Shown piece by piece: positions 10,084 through 17,772 of a stretch of 41,977 nucleotides of DNA. The position numbers and the translations under genes were made by a program. The notes beneath the pieces are model-generated. The model saw only the letters and a program-made list of their open reading frames with translations. It searched no databases and was not told the origin of the DNA. The number at the start of each line of letters is the position of its first letter. The stretch's first letter is position 1. The DNA comes from Methylovulum sp. (lineage in GTDB: Bacteria > Pseudomonadota > Gammaproteobacteria > Methylococcales > Methylomonadaceae): positions 1 through 41,977 of the forward strand of contig JAURZI010000078.1 of assembly GCA_030653435.1 (NCBI GenBank). The letters are read 5' to 3'.

Positions 10084-11326
10084 AAAGCAACGTTACATTA
10101 TAGATTTCACGATCTCCTCGCTGCTGCGCAGAAAAGTGAAAAACTTCGGCTTGCTGGCCTTATATACGCTCATCGTTTTTATTCTGGCCTCGACGATGTT
10201 TTTCACTTACGCCATCAAAAAAGAAGCCTCGCTCATCCTAAAGAGTGCGCCGGAAATCGTCGTACAAAAAATTGTCGCCGGGCGGCACGATCTTTTCCCG
10301 GTCAATTATATTGAAACCATTAAAAACATTCGCGGTGTCGCCGCCGTCGAAAGTCGCTTATGGGGCTATTATTACGACAGCTTGGTAAGCGCCAATTACA
10401 CGCTGCTGACGCCGCCAAGCAATGCAGGCTCCGCAGATAGCGTCAAATCGTCGGCTACAACAACTGCGGTTGAAAGTGCATCCGGCGATCCGCAGTCAAC
10501 CGATGCCTCAAAACCTCTGTTTGAACTTAACGGTGCGGTGCTTGAGCCGGGAACACTGATTATCGGCAACGGCATTGCCCGTCTTCGCCATATCGGCAAG
10601 GGCGATTACATGCCGTTTTTAACGTTTGACGGCAAGGTTATGAACCTCAAAATCGCAGGCACTTTATCTTCCCAATCGGAACTGGTTTCGTCGGATTTGA
10701 TGTTGATTACCGAAGACGACTATAGAAAGCTCTTCGGCATCGACAACAGCCATGTGACCGACCTTACTGTCGTGGTCAACAACCCCAGCGAAGTGGCTAT
10801 GGTGGCGTCAAAAATAAAAAAACGCCTGCCCGATGCCCGGCCGATTATCCGTGACGAGATCCTGAGAACTTACGATTCGATCTTTAACTGGCGCGGGGGC
10901 ATGATGATTGTCATTTTCTCTGCGGCCGTGCTCGCCTTCGTTATTTTCGCCTGGGACAAGGCCTCTGGACTCAGCGCAGGGGAAAGACGGGAGATCGGCA
11001 TACTCAAGGCGGTGGGCTGGGAAACCTCGGACGTGATTCAGATGAAATTCTGGGAAGGTGCGATGATTTCGTTGGCGGCTTTTTTCACCGGCGTGATTCT
11101 GGCCTACATTCATGTCTTTTTTACCGGCTCTATAGTATTCGAGCCGGCGTTGAAGGGCTGGTCGAATCTTTATCCCCATTTTGAGCTGACGCCTTTTGTC
11201 AATCTCGAACAGCTCACGACCTTATTTTTTCTGACCGTGGTGCCTTATACCGTGGCAACCATCGTGCCTATCTGGAAAGCTGCGACCATCGACCCTGATT
11301 CGGCGATGCGATTTACTGGAGAATAA
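10067..11326 (+). CDS. ABC transporter permease, MacB/FtsX type
   Basis: The 419-residue inner-membrane protein has one N-terminal helix (about 24-47), a large periplasmic domain (about 48-275) and three C-terminal helices, with the ERREIGILKAVGW motif typical of the FtsX/MacB permease family just after the second helix. The family usually does not import solutes. It passes mechanical force to periplasmic partners, extracting lipoproteins or driving efflux. The periplasmic domain contains a low-complexity Ser/Thr/Ala stretch around 122-148. The ATPase gene begins three bases after its stop. Genes downstream suggest a role in copper or redox protein maturation, which is inference. Confidence 0.88.
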   Translation: MRAWIEKQRYIIDFTISSLLRRKVKNFGLLALYTLIVFILASTMFFTYAIKKEASLILKSAPEIVVQKIVAGRHDLFPVNYIETIKNIRGVAAVESRLWGYYYDSLVSANYTLLTPPSNAGSADSVKSSATTTAVESASGDPQSTDASKPLFELNGAVLEPGTLIIGNGIARLRHIGKGDYMPFLTFDGKVMNLKIAGTLSSQSELVSSDLMLITEDDYRKLFGIDNSHVTDLTVVVNNPSEVAMVASKIKKRLPDARPIIRDEILRTYDSIFNWRGGMMIVIFSAAVLAFVIFAWDKASGLSAGERREIGILKAVGWETSDVIQMKFWEGAMISLAAFFTGVILAYIHVFFTGSIVFEPALKGWSNLYPHFELTPFVNLEQLTTLFFLTVVPYTVATIVPIWKAATIDPDSAMRFTGE

Positions 11327-11329
11327 GCG

Positions 11330-12010
11330 ATGATCGAATTGGTTAATGTTAAAAAAGTGTATAACGCCGGCAATCCCAGCGAATTTTCGGCGCTGAACAG
11401 CGTTAATCTGCATATAGCCGGGAACAGGGTCACGGTACTGAAAGGGCCTAGCGGTTCAGGAAAAACCACGCTGTTAAGCATTGTTGGTTGCATGAGCCGA
11501 CCTTCGGCCGGGCGCGTGAAATTGAACGGGCGCGAAATCACGAGTCTGCCGGAACGCTTTCTGACCGATATTCGCCGTAAAACCTTCGGCTTTATTTTTC
11601 AGCAACCCAATTTGATCAAGGGCATTACCGTATTGGATAACGTCATGCTGCCAGCCTATCCGTTGGGGGAAAAGCGTTCGCATCTGAAAATAAAGGCGAT
11701 GAAAGGCTTGTCCGAGCTTAATATTGCCAACAAAGCGGCTTCAAAGGTGGAATGGCTATCCGGCGGAGAAGCGCAGCGAGCTTCTATCGTGCGGGCTTTG
11801 ATTAACGACCCGCACATCATCATTGCCGATGAACCGACCGCCCATCTCGATACCAAATTATCGTACCGGTTCATGGAAATCATCGAGAAATTCAAGTCGG
11901 AAGGCAAAACGGTCATCATCACCAGCCATGATCCCCTGGTCTATGAATCTTCCATCGTGGACAGTGTAGTCAATCTCCGCGACGGGCAAATAGAGGGCGA
12001 GCAGGCGTGA
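11330..12010 (+). CDS. ABC transporter ATPase, LolD/MacB type
   Basis: The 226-residue ATPase would power the preceding permease. Visible motifs are Walker A GPSGSGKTT (about 42-50), the Q-loop FIFQQPN, the signature LSGGEAQRA, Walker B IIIADEPTAHLD and the switch histidine in TSHDP. Size and motifs match the LolD/MacB subfamily. It follows the permease by three bases, and its stop overlaps the GTG start of the next gene, so the block is one operon. The ATP-binding motifs are complete, which points to an active enzyme. Confidence 0.93.
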   Translation: MIELVNVKKVYNAGNPSEFSALNSVNLHIAGNRVTVLKGPSGSGKTTLLSIVGCMSRPSAGRVKLNGREITSLPERFLTDIRRKTFGFIFQQPNLIKGITVLDNVMLPAYPLGEKRSHLKIKAMKGLSELNIANKAASKVEWLSGGEAQRASIVRALINDPHIIIADEPTAHLDTKLSYRFMEIIEKFKSEGKTVIITSHDPLVYESSIVDSVVNLRDGQIEGEQA

Positions 12011-13020
12011 TCCTGCATCCCACCGTCATCGCCAATCTGTTGGCCGCCTATATCGCCAGCGGCATGGTGCTGTATGCCGTGTTTTATGGCGTGCAAATAC
12101 TTAAGTCTTGGGACATACAGAGCGGCCATGAATTGCAGCTCGTGCTTGAGCGCAAAACCTACCTGATTTCAACGCTGCTGTCGTATGTTTTCGGCTTGCA
12201 ACTGCTCTCGCTGTTTTTGTACATTTTTACCGCCGATAGCCTGACGCCGCTTTTTGTCGGTGCGATGTGCGCTGCGGGTACATTGAATGTTGGACATTTC
12301 GGCTATCCCGTGCTGGTCCTGAAAATTTTCAACTTTATTGTGGCCGGTCTCTGGCTGATATTGAATATTGCCGACAACCAGGGTTACGACTACCCGCTGA
12401 TCAAAAAGAAGTACCTGCTGCTGGCGTTCGTCGCGCCCTTTATCATCCTGGAGACGATTCTGGAGAGCGCTTACTTTTTGAGCATGGAGGCGGATGTGAT
12501 TACCTCCTGCTGCGGCAGTTTGTTCAGCAGTGAACGGGTAACGGGCATAGGTTCTGAAATGGCTTCACTGCCGGCCAGGCCGATGATGTGGATTTTTTAC
12601 AGCGCCATGCTGTGTACGTTGATGTGCGGGATTGTTTTTTATCTCAAGGGTATAGGCGGCTATCTTTATGCCGCGCTGAGTCTACTGATATTTATCATTT
12701 CATTGGTCGCTATCGTATCCTTCATATCGCTCTACATCTATGAATTGCCGACCCATCATTGTCCGTTCTGCATCATCATGGAAGAGTACCATTATCTCGG
12801 TTATCTGCTTTATATACTGCTGTTCGGCGCCGTCGTATCGGGTCTTGGCGTCGGCGCGCTGATTCCTTTTCGTCGGGTGGAAAGCCTGCAAGCTATGCTG
12901 GGTGGGTTTGTGTGCAAACTGGCCCTGGCCTCCGTTATTTTATACGCCGTATTTACCGCACTGGTCACTTATGAAATTGTTTCGTCAAGCTTGGTTATCG
13001 CCTATGAAGTCGTCTATTAA
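12007..13020 (+). CDS. Polytopic membrane protein with conserved cysteines in the ABC/NosL operon
   Basis: Unrecognised 337-residue inner-membrane protein with roughly eight hydrophobic helices. Two cysteine clusters stand out: SCCGSL at about 162-167 and HCPFCIIMEEY at about 251-261. The CPFC motif resembles a redox-active dithiol or a metal site at the membrane face. It begins at a GTG whose last two bases are shared with the upstream stop codon, showing translational coupling to the ATPase. With NosL, a TlpA-like thioredoxin and DsbD nearby, it could pass electrons or copper across the membrane. That is inference from the cysteines and the neighbourhood only. Confidence 0.75.
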   Translation: MILHPTVIANLLAAYIASGMVLYAVFYGVQILKSWDIQSGHELQLVLERKTYLISTLLSYVFGLQLLSLFLYIFTADSLTPLFVGAMCAAGTLNVGHFGYPVLVLKIFNFIVAGLWLILNIADNQGYDYPLIKKKYLLLAFVAPFIILETILESAYFLSMEADVITSCCGSLFSSERVTGIGSEMASLPARPMMWIFYSAMLCTLMCGIVFYLKGIGGYLYAALSLLIFIISLVAIVSFISLYIYELPTHHCPFCIIMEEYHYLGYLLYILLFGAVVSGLGVGALIPFRRVESLQAMLGGFVCKLALASVILYAVFTALVTYEIVSSSLVIAYEVVY

Positions 13021-13042
13021 AGCTGATCGCTATCCTGCATAC

Positions 13043-13095
13043 GTAGGGCGTGCTGCGCGCGCCGGAGCTCCCAAGGCGCGCGCAGCACGCCCTAC
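13043..13095. repeat. Perfect 21-bp palindromic (REP/MITE-like) element
   Basis: Arms GTAGGGCGTGCTGCGCGCG(CC) at 13043-13063 and its exact complement at 13075-13095 enclose an 11-base loop. A second smaller hairpin (AGCTGTTC and GAACAGCT) follows at about 13098-13123. The GC-rich palindrome looks like a dispersed repeat. It lies between two genes that otherwise belong to an overlapping operon, and the downstream reading frame stays open through it. No U-run follows, so it is not a classic terminator. Confidence 0.85.
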
Positions 13096-13165
13096 AGCAG
13101 CTGTTCTCAGGTCGGGAACAGCTGCGAGGGGAAAAATCGTTTCTGCACAACTATACCCAACAATA

Positions 13166-13630
13166 ATGCTTTGGCTATTTCTGCTTTTTAGTGTGAACGT
13201 TAGTTATGGCGACGAACCCGCCGTCACGATCAAAAAAACCGACCGTTGCCCTGTTTGCGGCATGTTTGTCTACAAATACCCGAAATGGGTAGCCGAAATT
13301 CTCTTTAAGGATGGTTCGTACTATTTCTACGACGGCGCCAAGGATATGTTCAAACATATCTTCGATACAGCGAAATATACGCCCGGAAAAACGGCGCAAA
13401 CTATCAAGGCTATTTATGTTACGGATTATTACGAAGTGGAATTGATTGATGCCAAATCGGCTTTTTATGTAATCGGTTCGGATGTACTAGGTCCGATGGG
13501 CCACGAATTATTGCCGTTCAAGGATCAGGAATCGGCGCAGGAATTCCTCGAAGATCATGCGGGTAAATCCATTATCCGCTTTCAGGATGTGACGCCGGTC
13601 ATCATCGAATCGCTGGACCACCGGACATGA
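13166..13630 (+). CDS. nosL: NosL-family copper protein
   Basis: NosL-type proteins bind Cu(I) in the periplasm and deliver it to copper enzymes. This one has a hydrophobic N-terminus (MLWLFLLFSVNVSYG), then the diagnostic CPVCGM motif (Cys28, Cys31, Met33 from this start), then YKYPKWVAEILFKDG. Unlike many NosL proteins it has no visible lipobox. The start is uncertain. From 13166 there is no basic n-region and no clear ribosome-binding site. The frame is open back to an ATG at 13004 that overlaps the previous gene and encodes a basic MKSSIK start, with the palindromic repeat lying between the two. Its stop overlaps the next gene by 4 bases. Confidence 0.8.
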   Translation: MLWLFLLFSVNVSYGDEPAVTIKKTDRCPVCGMFVYKYPKWVAEILFKDGSYYFYDGAKDMFKHIFDTAKYTPGKTAQTIKAIYVTDYYEVELIDAKSAFYVIGSDVLGPMGHELLPFKDQESAQEFLEDHAGKSIIRFQDVTPVIIESLDHRT

Positions 13631-14160
13631 GAGAAATCAAGTGTCGGACTGTGCTGCTGGGCTTGCTGGTCGCGGTAAGCCTCAGCGGATGCCATAAGCG
13701 GGCGGGCCTGCAAATTGGTGACGCTATACCCGCTGTTACGCTAAGCGATTTTCACGGCAGACCCGTCATTTTGTCGGACAACATCAAGGGCAAAGTCACG
13801 CTGTTACGCTTTTGGTCACTGGATTGCGGATTTTGCGATAAAGAGGTTCTTTTATCCCTGGAGCCGCTTTATCAAAAGTACAAAGACAAGGCATTTATGC
13901 CGGTGGCGATCAATGTCAGCCGGGTCGTTAAAACCGATCAACGGCTCAGGCAGTTTGACAGCCTGACTTACCCGATGCTGGTCGATGAATACGGCGTGGT
14001 GGCCAAAAGTTTCGGCGTCATCGGCTTGCCGGCCACTTTTGTTATTGATGAAGAGGGTTTCGTACGGAAAAAAATGACCGGGGAAGCCGGCATCCAGGAA
14101 ATTGAAAAGCTTTTTACAACCATCCTATACAAAGAGGAATTTTATGAAGACGGCCATTAA
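13627..14160 (+). CDS. TlpA/ResA-like thioredoxin lipoprotein
   Basis: The 177-residue periplasmic thioredoxin-fold protein has a signal peptide ending in the lipobox LSGC (lipidated Cys22). It also has the redox motif CGFC at 67-70 and a cis-proline segment GLPATFVID. Family members reduce specific disulfides, for example in cytochrome c or copper-site maturation, and are usually re-reduced by DsbD- or CcdA-type membrane proteins; a DsbD gene lies about 1.7 kb downstream. The gene overlaps the preceding nosL stop (ATGA) and the next gene's start, so it is cotranscribed with both NosL genes. A role in keeping copper-ligand thiols reduced is likely. Confidence 0.9.
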   Translation: MREIKCRTVLLGLLVAVSLSGCHKRAGLQIGDAIPAVTLSDFHGRPVILSDNIKGKVTLLRFWSLDCGFCDKEVLLSLEPLYQKYKDKAFMPVAINVSRVVKTDQRLRQFDSLTYPMLVDEYGVVAKSFGVIGLPATFVIDEEGFVRKKMTGEAGIQEIEKLFTTILYKEEFYEDGH

Positions 14161-15583
14161 ACTACCGTGGGTTCTGGCGTTATTTTTGCTGACGTTGATG
14201 TCCGCTCGGATATCGGCACATGAGCAGCACGAACCGCAGGCGCGTGAAAGCTGCCGCGTGTGCGGCATGTGGATTGATGAATACCGGAAAAGCGCCGCCG
14301 AATTGGTTCATAAAAACGGGCATAAGGAATATTCTTGCGGGGTCGCTTGCATGCTTCGCATTATCGACGACGAAGGCGGCATGTCCGCTTTTGAATCGGT
14401 CAAGGTCCATGACTGGGTTTCGGGCGAGCTGGTCGATGCACAAACCGCCACGTATGTGCTGGGTAGCAACGTGATTCCCGACATGGTGCCCAACTACATC
14501 GCCTTCGCCAAGCGTGAGGAGGCCGAAGCGTTTGCCGCCAAGGAAGGCGGTGAAGTGATCGACTTCACTATCGCTTATGATGATGTTTCACCGGTAGGCA
14601 CAACGGCACCGTTCCGTATCCGTACTGCGGTCACTCCGGGTAAAGGCAATTTCAGCGTCGGTATCGTCTATGGCTACGCACAAAAAGATCAGGTCAAGAG
14701 CGGCGACAGCGGTATTGATCCCAGTGCATTCATCAACGCCAACAAGGCGCAGCCGAAGGTTCCTAATGAAAGCCAGATGATGCAGCAGGCGATAACGCTG
14801 AATTACTCGCCCACCGATAATCTTGCATTGTTCATGAATCTGCCCTGGTTCGAGAAAAGACAGAGTACGCTCGAAAGAACTCCGCCAGCCGGCGGTCCTG
14901 TCGGTGAAAGCATTGCCAACGATGACGGGTTTGGCGATATTGTCCTGGAGGGGCGTTATAACTTCTGGCGCAGCACCCGCTGGGATCGATTTGCCAGCGT
15001 ACTGCTCGGCACAACTTTGCCGACCGGCGAATTCGACGGCACACGCGATACTGCGGTTAACGCATTGGCTAAAACGAATCTAATCACCAAAGGCACCGGC
15101 TTGCAAATGGGCAAAGATACCGCGACCTTTACTGGCGGACTGCTGTATTCCCAACGCTGGAAGGATTTCTGGCTGCATACGTCAGCGCTTTACAACGTCA
15201 ATCCCGAAAACGGCGATGATTTCGCTTACGGCGACGTCGCTACGATTGGCCTGGCGCTGCATTACACGCCGAACTATAACTTGATGCTCGGCGTTGAGCT
15301 GGATGCGAGCTATACGGAGAAAAACGAAGACAGGAGCTTCAAGATAGGCAACAGCGGCGGTACGGTCACTAATCTGGCTGTTGTTTCCGATTGGCGCTTC
15401 CTTAATGCCTTTGGTGGTAATTTCAAATTGCGCAGTTCGATCGGCTTGCCGATTTATGAAGATTTGAACGCCAGAGATGTCAAGAATGCGCTGGGTATGC
15501 CTTACAGACAGGTGCAACTAGGTGAGGGCTTCTTCGGCAATCTTTCAGTTGTCTGGACGTTCCGTAGCGCCCCGGAGTATTGA
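14144..15583 (+). CDS. NosL domain fused to a predicted outer-membrane beta-barrel
   Basis: From the ATG at 14144 (preceded by AGAGGAA) the 479-residue product has a signal peptide (about 1-25). A NosL-like domain follows, with CRVCGM (Cys37, Cys40, Met42) and a second cluster SCGVACM (Cys65, Cys69, Met70), reaching to about residue 150. The remainder is rich in alternating hydrophobic residues, aromatic girdles and Asn/Gly turns. It ends in an aromatic-rich strand (LSVVWTFRSAPEY), as expected for an outer-membrane barrel of the MetA/transporter type. This fusion would place a copper-binding domain on the periplasmic side of a barrel. It overlaps the TlpA-like gene by 17 bases. Confidence 0.8.
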   Translation: MKTAIKLPWVLALFLLTLMSARISAHEQHEPQARESCRVCGMWIDEYRKSAAELVHKNGHKEYSCGVACMLRIIDDEGGMSAFESVKVHDWVSGELVDAQTATYVLGSNVIPDMVPNYIAFAKREEAEAFAAKEGGEVIDFTIAYDDVSPVGTTAPFRIRTAVTPGKGNFSVGIVYGYAQKDQVKSGDSGIDPSAFINANKAQPKVPNESQMMQQAITLNYSPTDNLALFMNLPWFEKRQSTLERTPPAGGPVGESIANDDGFGDIVLEGRYNFWRSTRWDRFASVLLGTTLPTGEFDGTRDTAVNALAKTNLITKGTGLQMGKDTATFTGGLLYSQRWKDFWLHTSALYNVNPENGDDFAYGDVATIGLALHYTPNYNLMLGVELDASYTEKNEDRSFKIGNSGGTVTNLAVVSDWRFLNAFGGNFKLRSSIGLPIYEDLNARDVKNALGMPYRQVQLGEGFFGNLSVVWTFRSAPEY

Positions 15584-15611
15584 TTTTTTTGTAATTTACT
15601 CAGTCCCATCG

Positions 15612-15813
15612 CGTTCCCACGCTCTGAGTCACTGTCATTAAGTTATTGCAGGCGCGGGCCATGCCGGCGCTGGGCGATGATGCCAGCACTGATCGCGGGC
15701 ATGGCCCGCTCCTGCAAGGTTTTTAACCTGTTTACTTTTTAAGGTTATATTAACTATTTGAATTTTAATAATTATTGTATTAACTGTGGGCAGTGGTGCG
15801 GAGCGTGGGAACG
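15612..15813. repeat. MITE-like intergenic repeat with nested palindrome
   Basis: Terminal inverted repeats CGTTCCCACGCTC (15612-15624) and GAGCGTGGGAACG (15801-15813) bound about 200 bases. Inside lies a second palindrome with 20-bp arms differing at one base: TTGCAGGCGCGGGCCATGCC at 15646-15665 and its complement at 15698-15717. Both motifs look like dispersed repeats. The element separates the NosL-barrel gene from dsbD, so it may carry a terminator-like fold or affect dsbD expression. Confidence 0.75.
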
Positions 15814-15849
15814 ATAGGTAAACTGCTCTATTTCAAGGAAGGTGGCTTT

Positions 15850-17646
15850 ATGACCAGGTTAACACTATTAATTTGCCTGCTGATTCTGGGGGCCAAGCCG
15901 GTATATGCCGTTGACCCGGACAGTCTCTTACCGCCTGAGCAGGCTTTTCAACTGACGTCCAGCGTAAAACAGGCGGACAGGCTGCTGTTGTCGTGGGATA
16001 TTGCGGACGGCTATTATCTTTATCGCGACAAAATCAAATTCATTTCTCTGACCCCCGGTATTAAAGCGCAGGATGCTATCTTTCCCGCAGGACAAGTCAA
16101 ACGGGATCAGTTTTTCGGCGAAGTGGAAATATACCGGGATCATCTGGCGGTCGAAATTCCTCTGTTGCGTGAAAATTTGGAAAATAACACATTGGTTTTG
16201 GAAATAAGCTTCCAGGGCTGTGCTGCGGTCGGTGTTTGCTATATGCCGGTTCGACAAACCCTTTCTTTCGATTTGTCAGAAAAAAAATTTAACTGGTGGG
16301 GATTGTTTTCCGCTTCCTACGGCAATTTCACGCCCTTTATGTCGGAACAGGATAGCGTCGCCGCCTCGCTGGCGGGCCGGTCGTTGTGGCTGATTATTCT
16401 GAGTTTTCTCGGATTCGGTTTGCTGCTGGCGTTTACACCGTGTGTGTTTCCAATGATTCCGATTCTTTCCGGCATCATTGCCGGTCAAGGCGCGCGCATC
16501 ACGACACGAAAAGCCTTTGTACTGTCGCTGGTTTATGTATTGGCTTCAGCCATGACTTATACGCTTTTCGGCGTATTGGCGGGTCTTTTCGGCAGTAACC
16601 TGCAAGCTTTTTTCCAGAAACCCTGGGTGATTATTGCTTTCAGTGCAATCTTTGTGATGTTGGCGTGCTCAATGTTTGGAGCTTTCCATCTACAAATGCC
16701 GTCCTTTATACAAACCAGAATCGTGCTTATCAGCGCCAAACAACAACGTGGAAATCTATTGGGCGCCGCAGTAATGGGCACGCTTTCCGCTTTAGCCGTA
16801 GGTCCCTGCGTTACGGCGCCATTAGCAGGCGCGCTGATCTACATCGGGCAAACCGGTGATGCGATAGTCGGGGGATTGGCGTTGTTCTCATTGGGGCTTG
16901 GCATGGGCATACCGTTACTGATTATCGGGACTTCCGCCGGAAAACTGCTGCCCAAAAGCGGTGTCTGGATGAACGGCATGAAAGCGGTGTTTGGCGTAGG
17001 GCTGCTGGCCGTTGCAGTATGGCTGTTGGCGCGCGTCATGCCGCCTATGGTTACCCAATTGCTTTGGGGGGCTCTGCTGATTATTCCTTTACTGTATATG
17101 GGTTGGAAAAAGCTCTGGAAAGGAGTCGGACTGGTGGCGGCGACTTACGCGATCCTTTTACTTGTGGGGCTTGCCACGCATCAACAACGCGACGCGATGC
17201 AGCTTTTGTGTGTCGCGGCAATCGCTTGCGAGGAGCCAGCAGCGCTGCCGTTTAAAAAAATAGAATCAGTTGAAGGACTAAAAAAAGCATTGATTGAAGC
17301 ACAAGGACGATGGCTTATGCTTGATTTTTATGCCGATTGGTGTGCATCGTGCAAGGAAATAGCGCTTTATACCTTTTCCGATCCCAAGGTCAGGGAGGCT
17401 CTATCGCCTGTTGTGCTGGTGCAGGCCGATGTGACGCAAAATTTACCCGCTGATCAGGCATTGCTGAAAAAATTTGGCCTGATCGGCCCGCCTGCAATAC
17501 TTTTCTTTGGCCCCGATCAACGGGAACGCGACTCATACCGGGTTATCGGCTATATGAAAGCCGAACAATTTCTGGCTCAGCTTGGCCAAGTTTTTTCGGT
17601 AAGGCATACACAGGGATCTGTCAAAATGCCAATACCCAAAGATTAA
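15850..17646 (+). CDS. dsbD: Thiol:disulfide interchange protein DsbD
   Basis: This inner-membrane protein takes electrons from cytoplasmic thioredoxin and passes them to periplasmic thiol proteins. From the ATG at 15850 (ribosome-binding site AAGGAAGGTG) it has 598 residues. It has a signal peptide, an alpha domain with Cys124 and Cys130 (GCAAVGVC), eight membrane helices with TPCVFP (Cys198) and GPCVTAP (Cys320), and a C-terminal thioredoxin gamma domain with WCASC (Cys498, Cys501). All six redox cysteines are present. It likely re-reduces the TlpA-like lipoprotein and possibly the copper-binding cysteines of the NosL proteins encoded upstream. Confidence 0.95.
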   Translation: MTRLTLLICLLILGAKPVYAVDPDSLLPPEQAFQLTSSVKQADRLLLSWDIADGYYLYRDKIKFISLTPGIKAQDAIFPAGQVKRDQFFGEVEIYRDHLAVEIPLLRENLENNTLVLEISFQGCAAVGVCYMPVRQTLSFDLSEKKFNWWGLFSASYGNFTPFMSEQDSVAASLAGRSLWLIILSFLGFGLLLAFTPCVFPMIPILSGIIAGQGARITTRKAFVLSLVYVLASAMTYTLFGVLAGLFGSNLQAFFQKPWVIIAFSAIFVMLACSMFGAFHLQMPSFIQTRIVLISAKQQRGNLLGAAVMGTLSALAVGPCVTAPLAGALIYIGQTGDAIVGGLALFSLGLGMGIPLLIIGTSAGKLLPKSGVWMNGMKAVFGVGLLAVAVWLLARVMPPMVTQLLWGALLIIPLLYMGWKKLWKGVGLVAATYAILLLVGLATHQQRDAMQLLCVAAIACEEPAALPFKKIESVEGLKKALIEAQGRWLMLDFYADWCASCKEIALYTFSDPKVREALSPVVLVQADVTQNLPADQALLKKFGLIGPPAILFFGPDQRERDSYRVIGYMKAEQFLAQLGQVFSVRHTQGSVKMPIPKD

Positions 17647-17719
17647 TAACCCGAGTCTTATTGTAATGTTTGTTCGTGGCCAAGCGGCCAATCTTGAAAC
17701 CTTTCCCGTCACCTATATC

Positions 17720-17761
17720 GGGTACAGCCGAGATACGTGTAAAAATAGGACATAGCGGCTA
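17720..17761. repeat. Left inverted repeat of the second Tn3-family element
   Basis: Begins GGGTACAGCCGAGATACG and matches the complement of 21907-21948 with a single difference (G versus A) near the inner end. Confidence 0.9.
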
Positions 17762-17772
17762 AACTTAGTTGA

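Noticed and set aside
12902-13003. Longer nosL start at 12902
   Set aside because: It lies deep inside the preceding membrane protein gene and its residues do not look like a signal peptide.
13043-13095. Intrinsic terminator between the membrane protein and nosL
   Set aside because: The stem is strong but not followed by a T-run, and the same type of palindrome looks like a dispersed repeat.
4000-17719. Copper module as the cargo of one composite transposon bounded by the two Tn3-family elements
   Set aside because: The two elements have unrelated inverted repeats and different transposases, so they cannot act as a pair.
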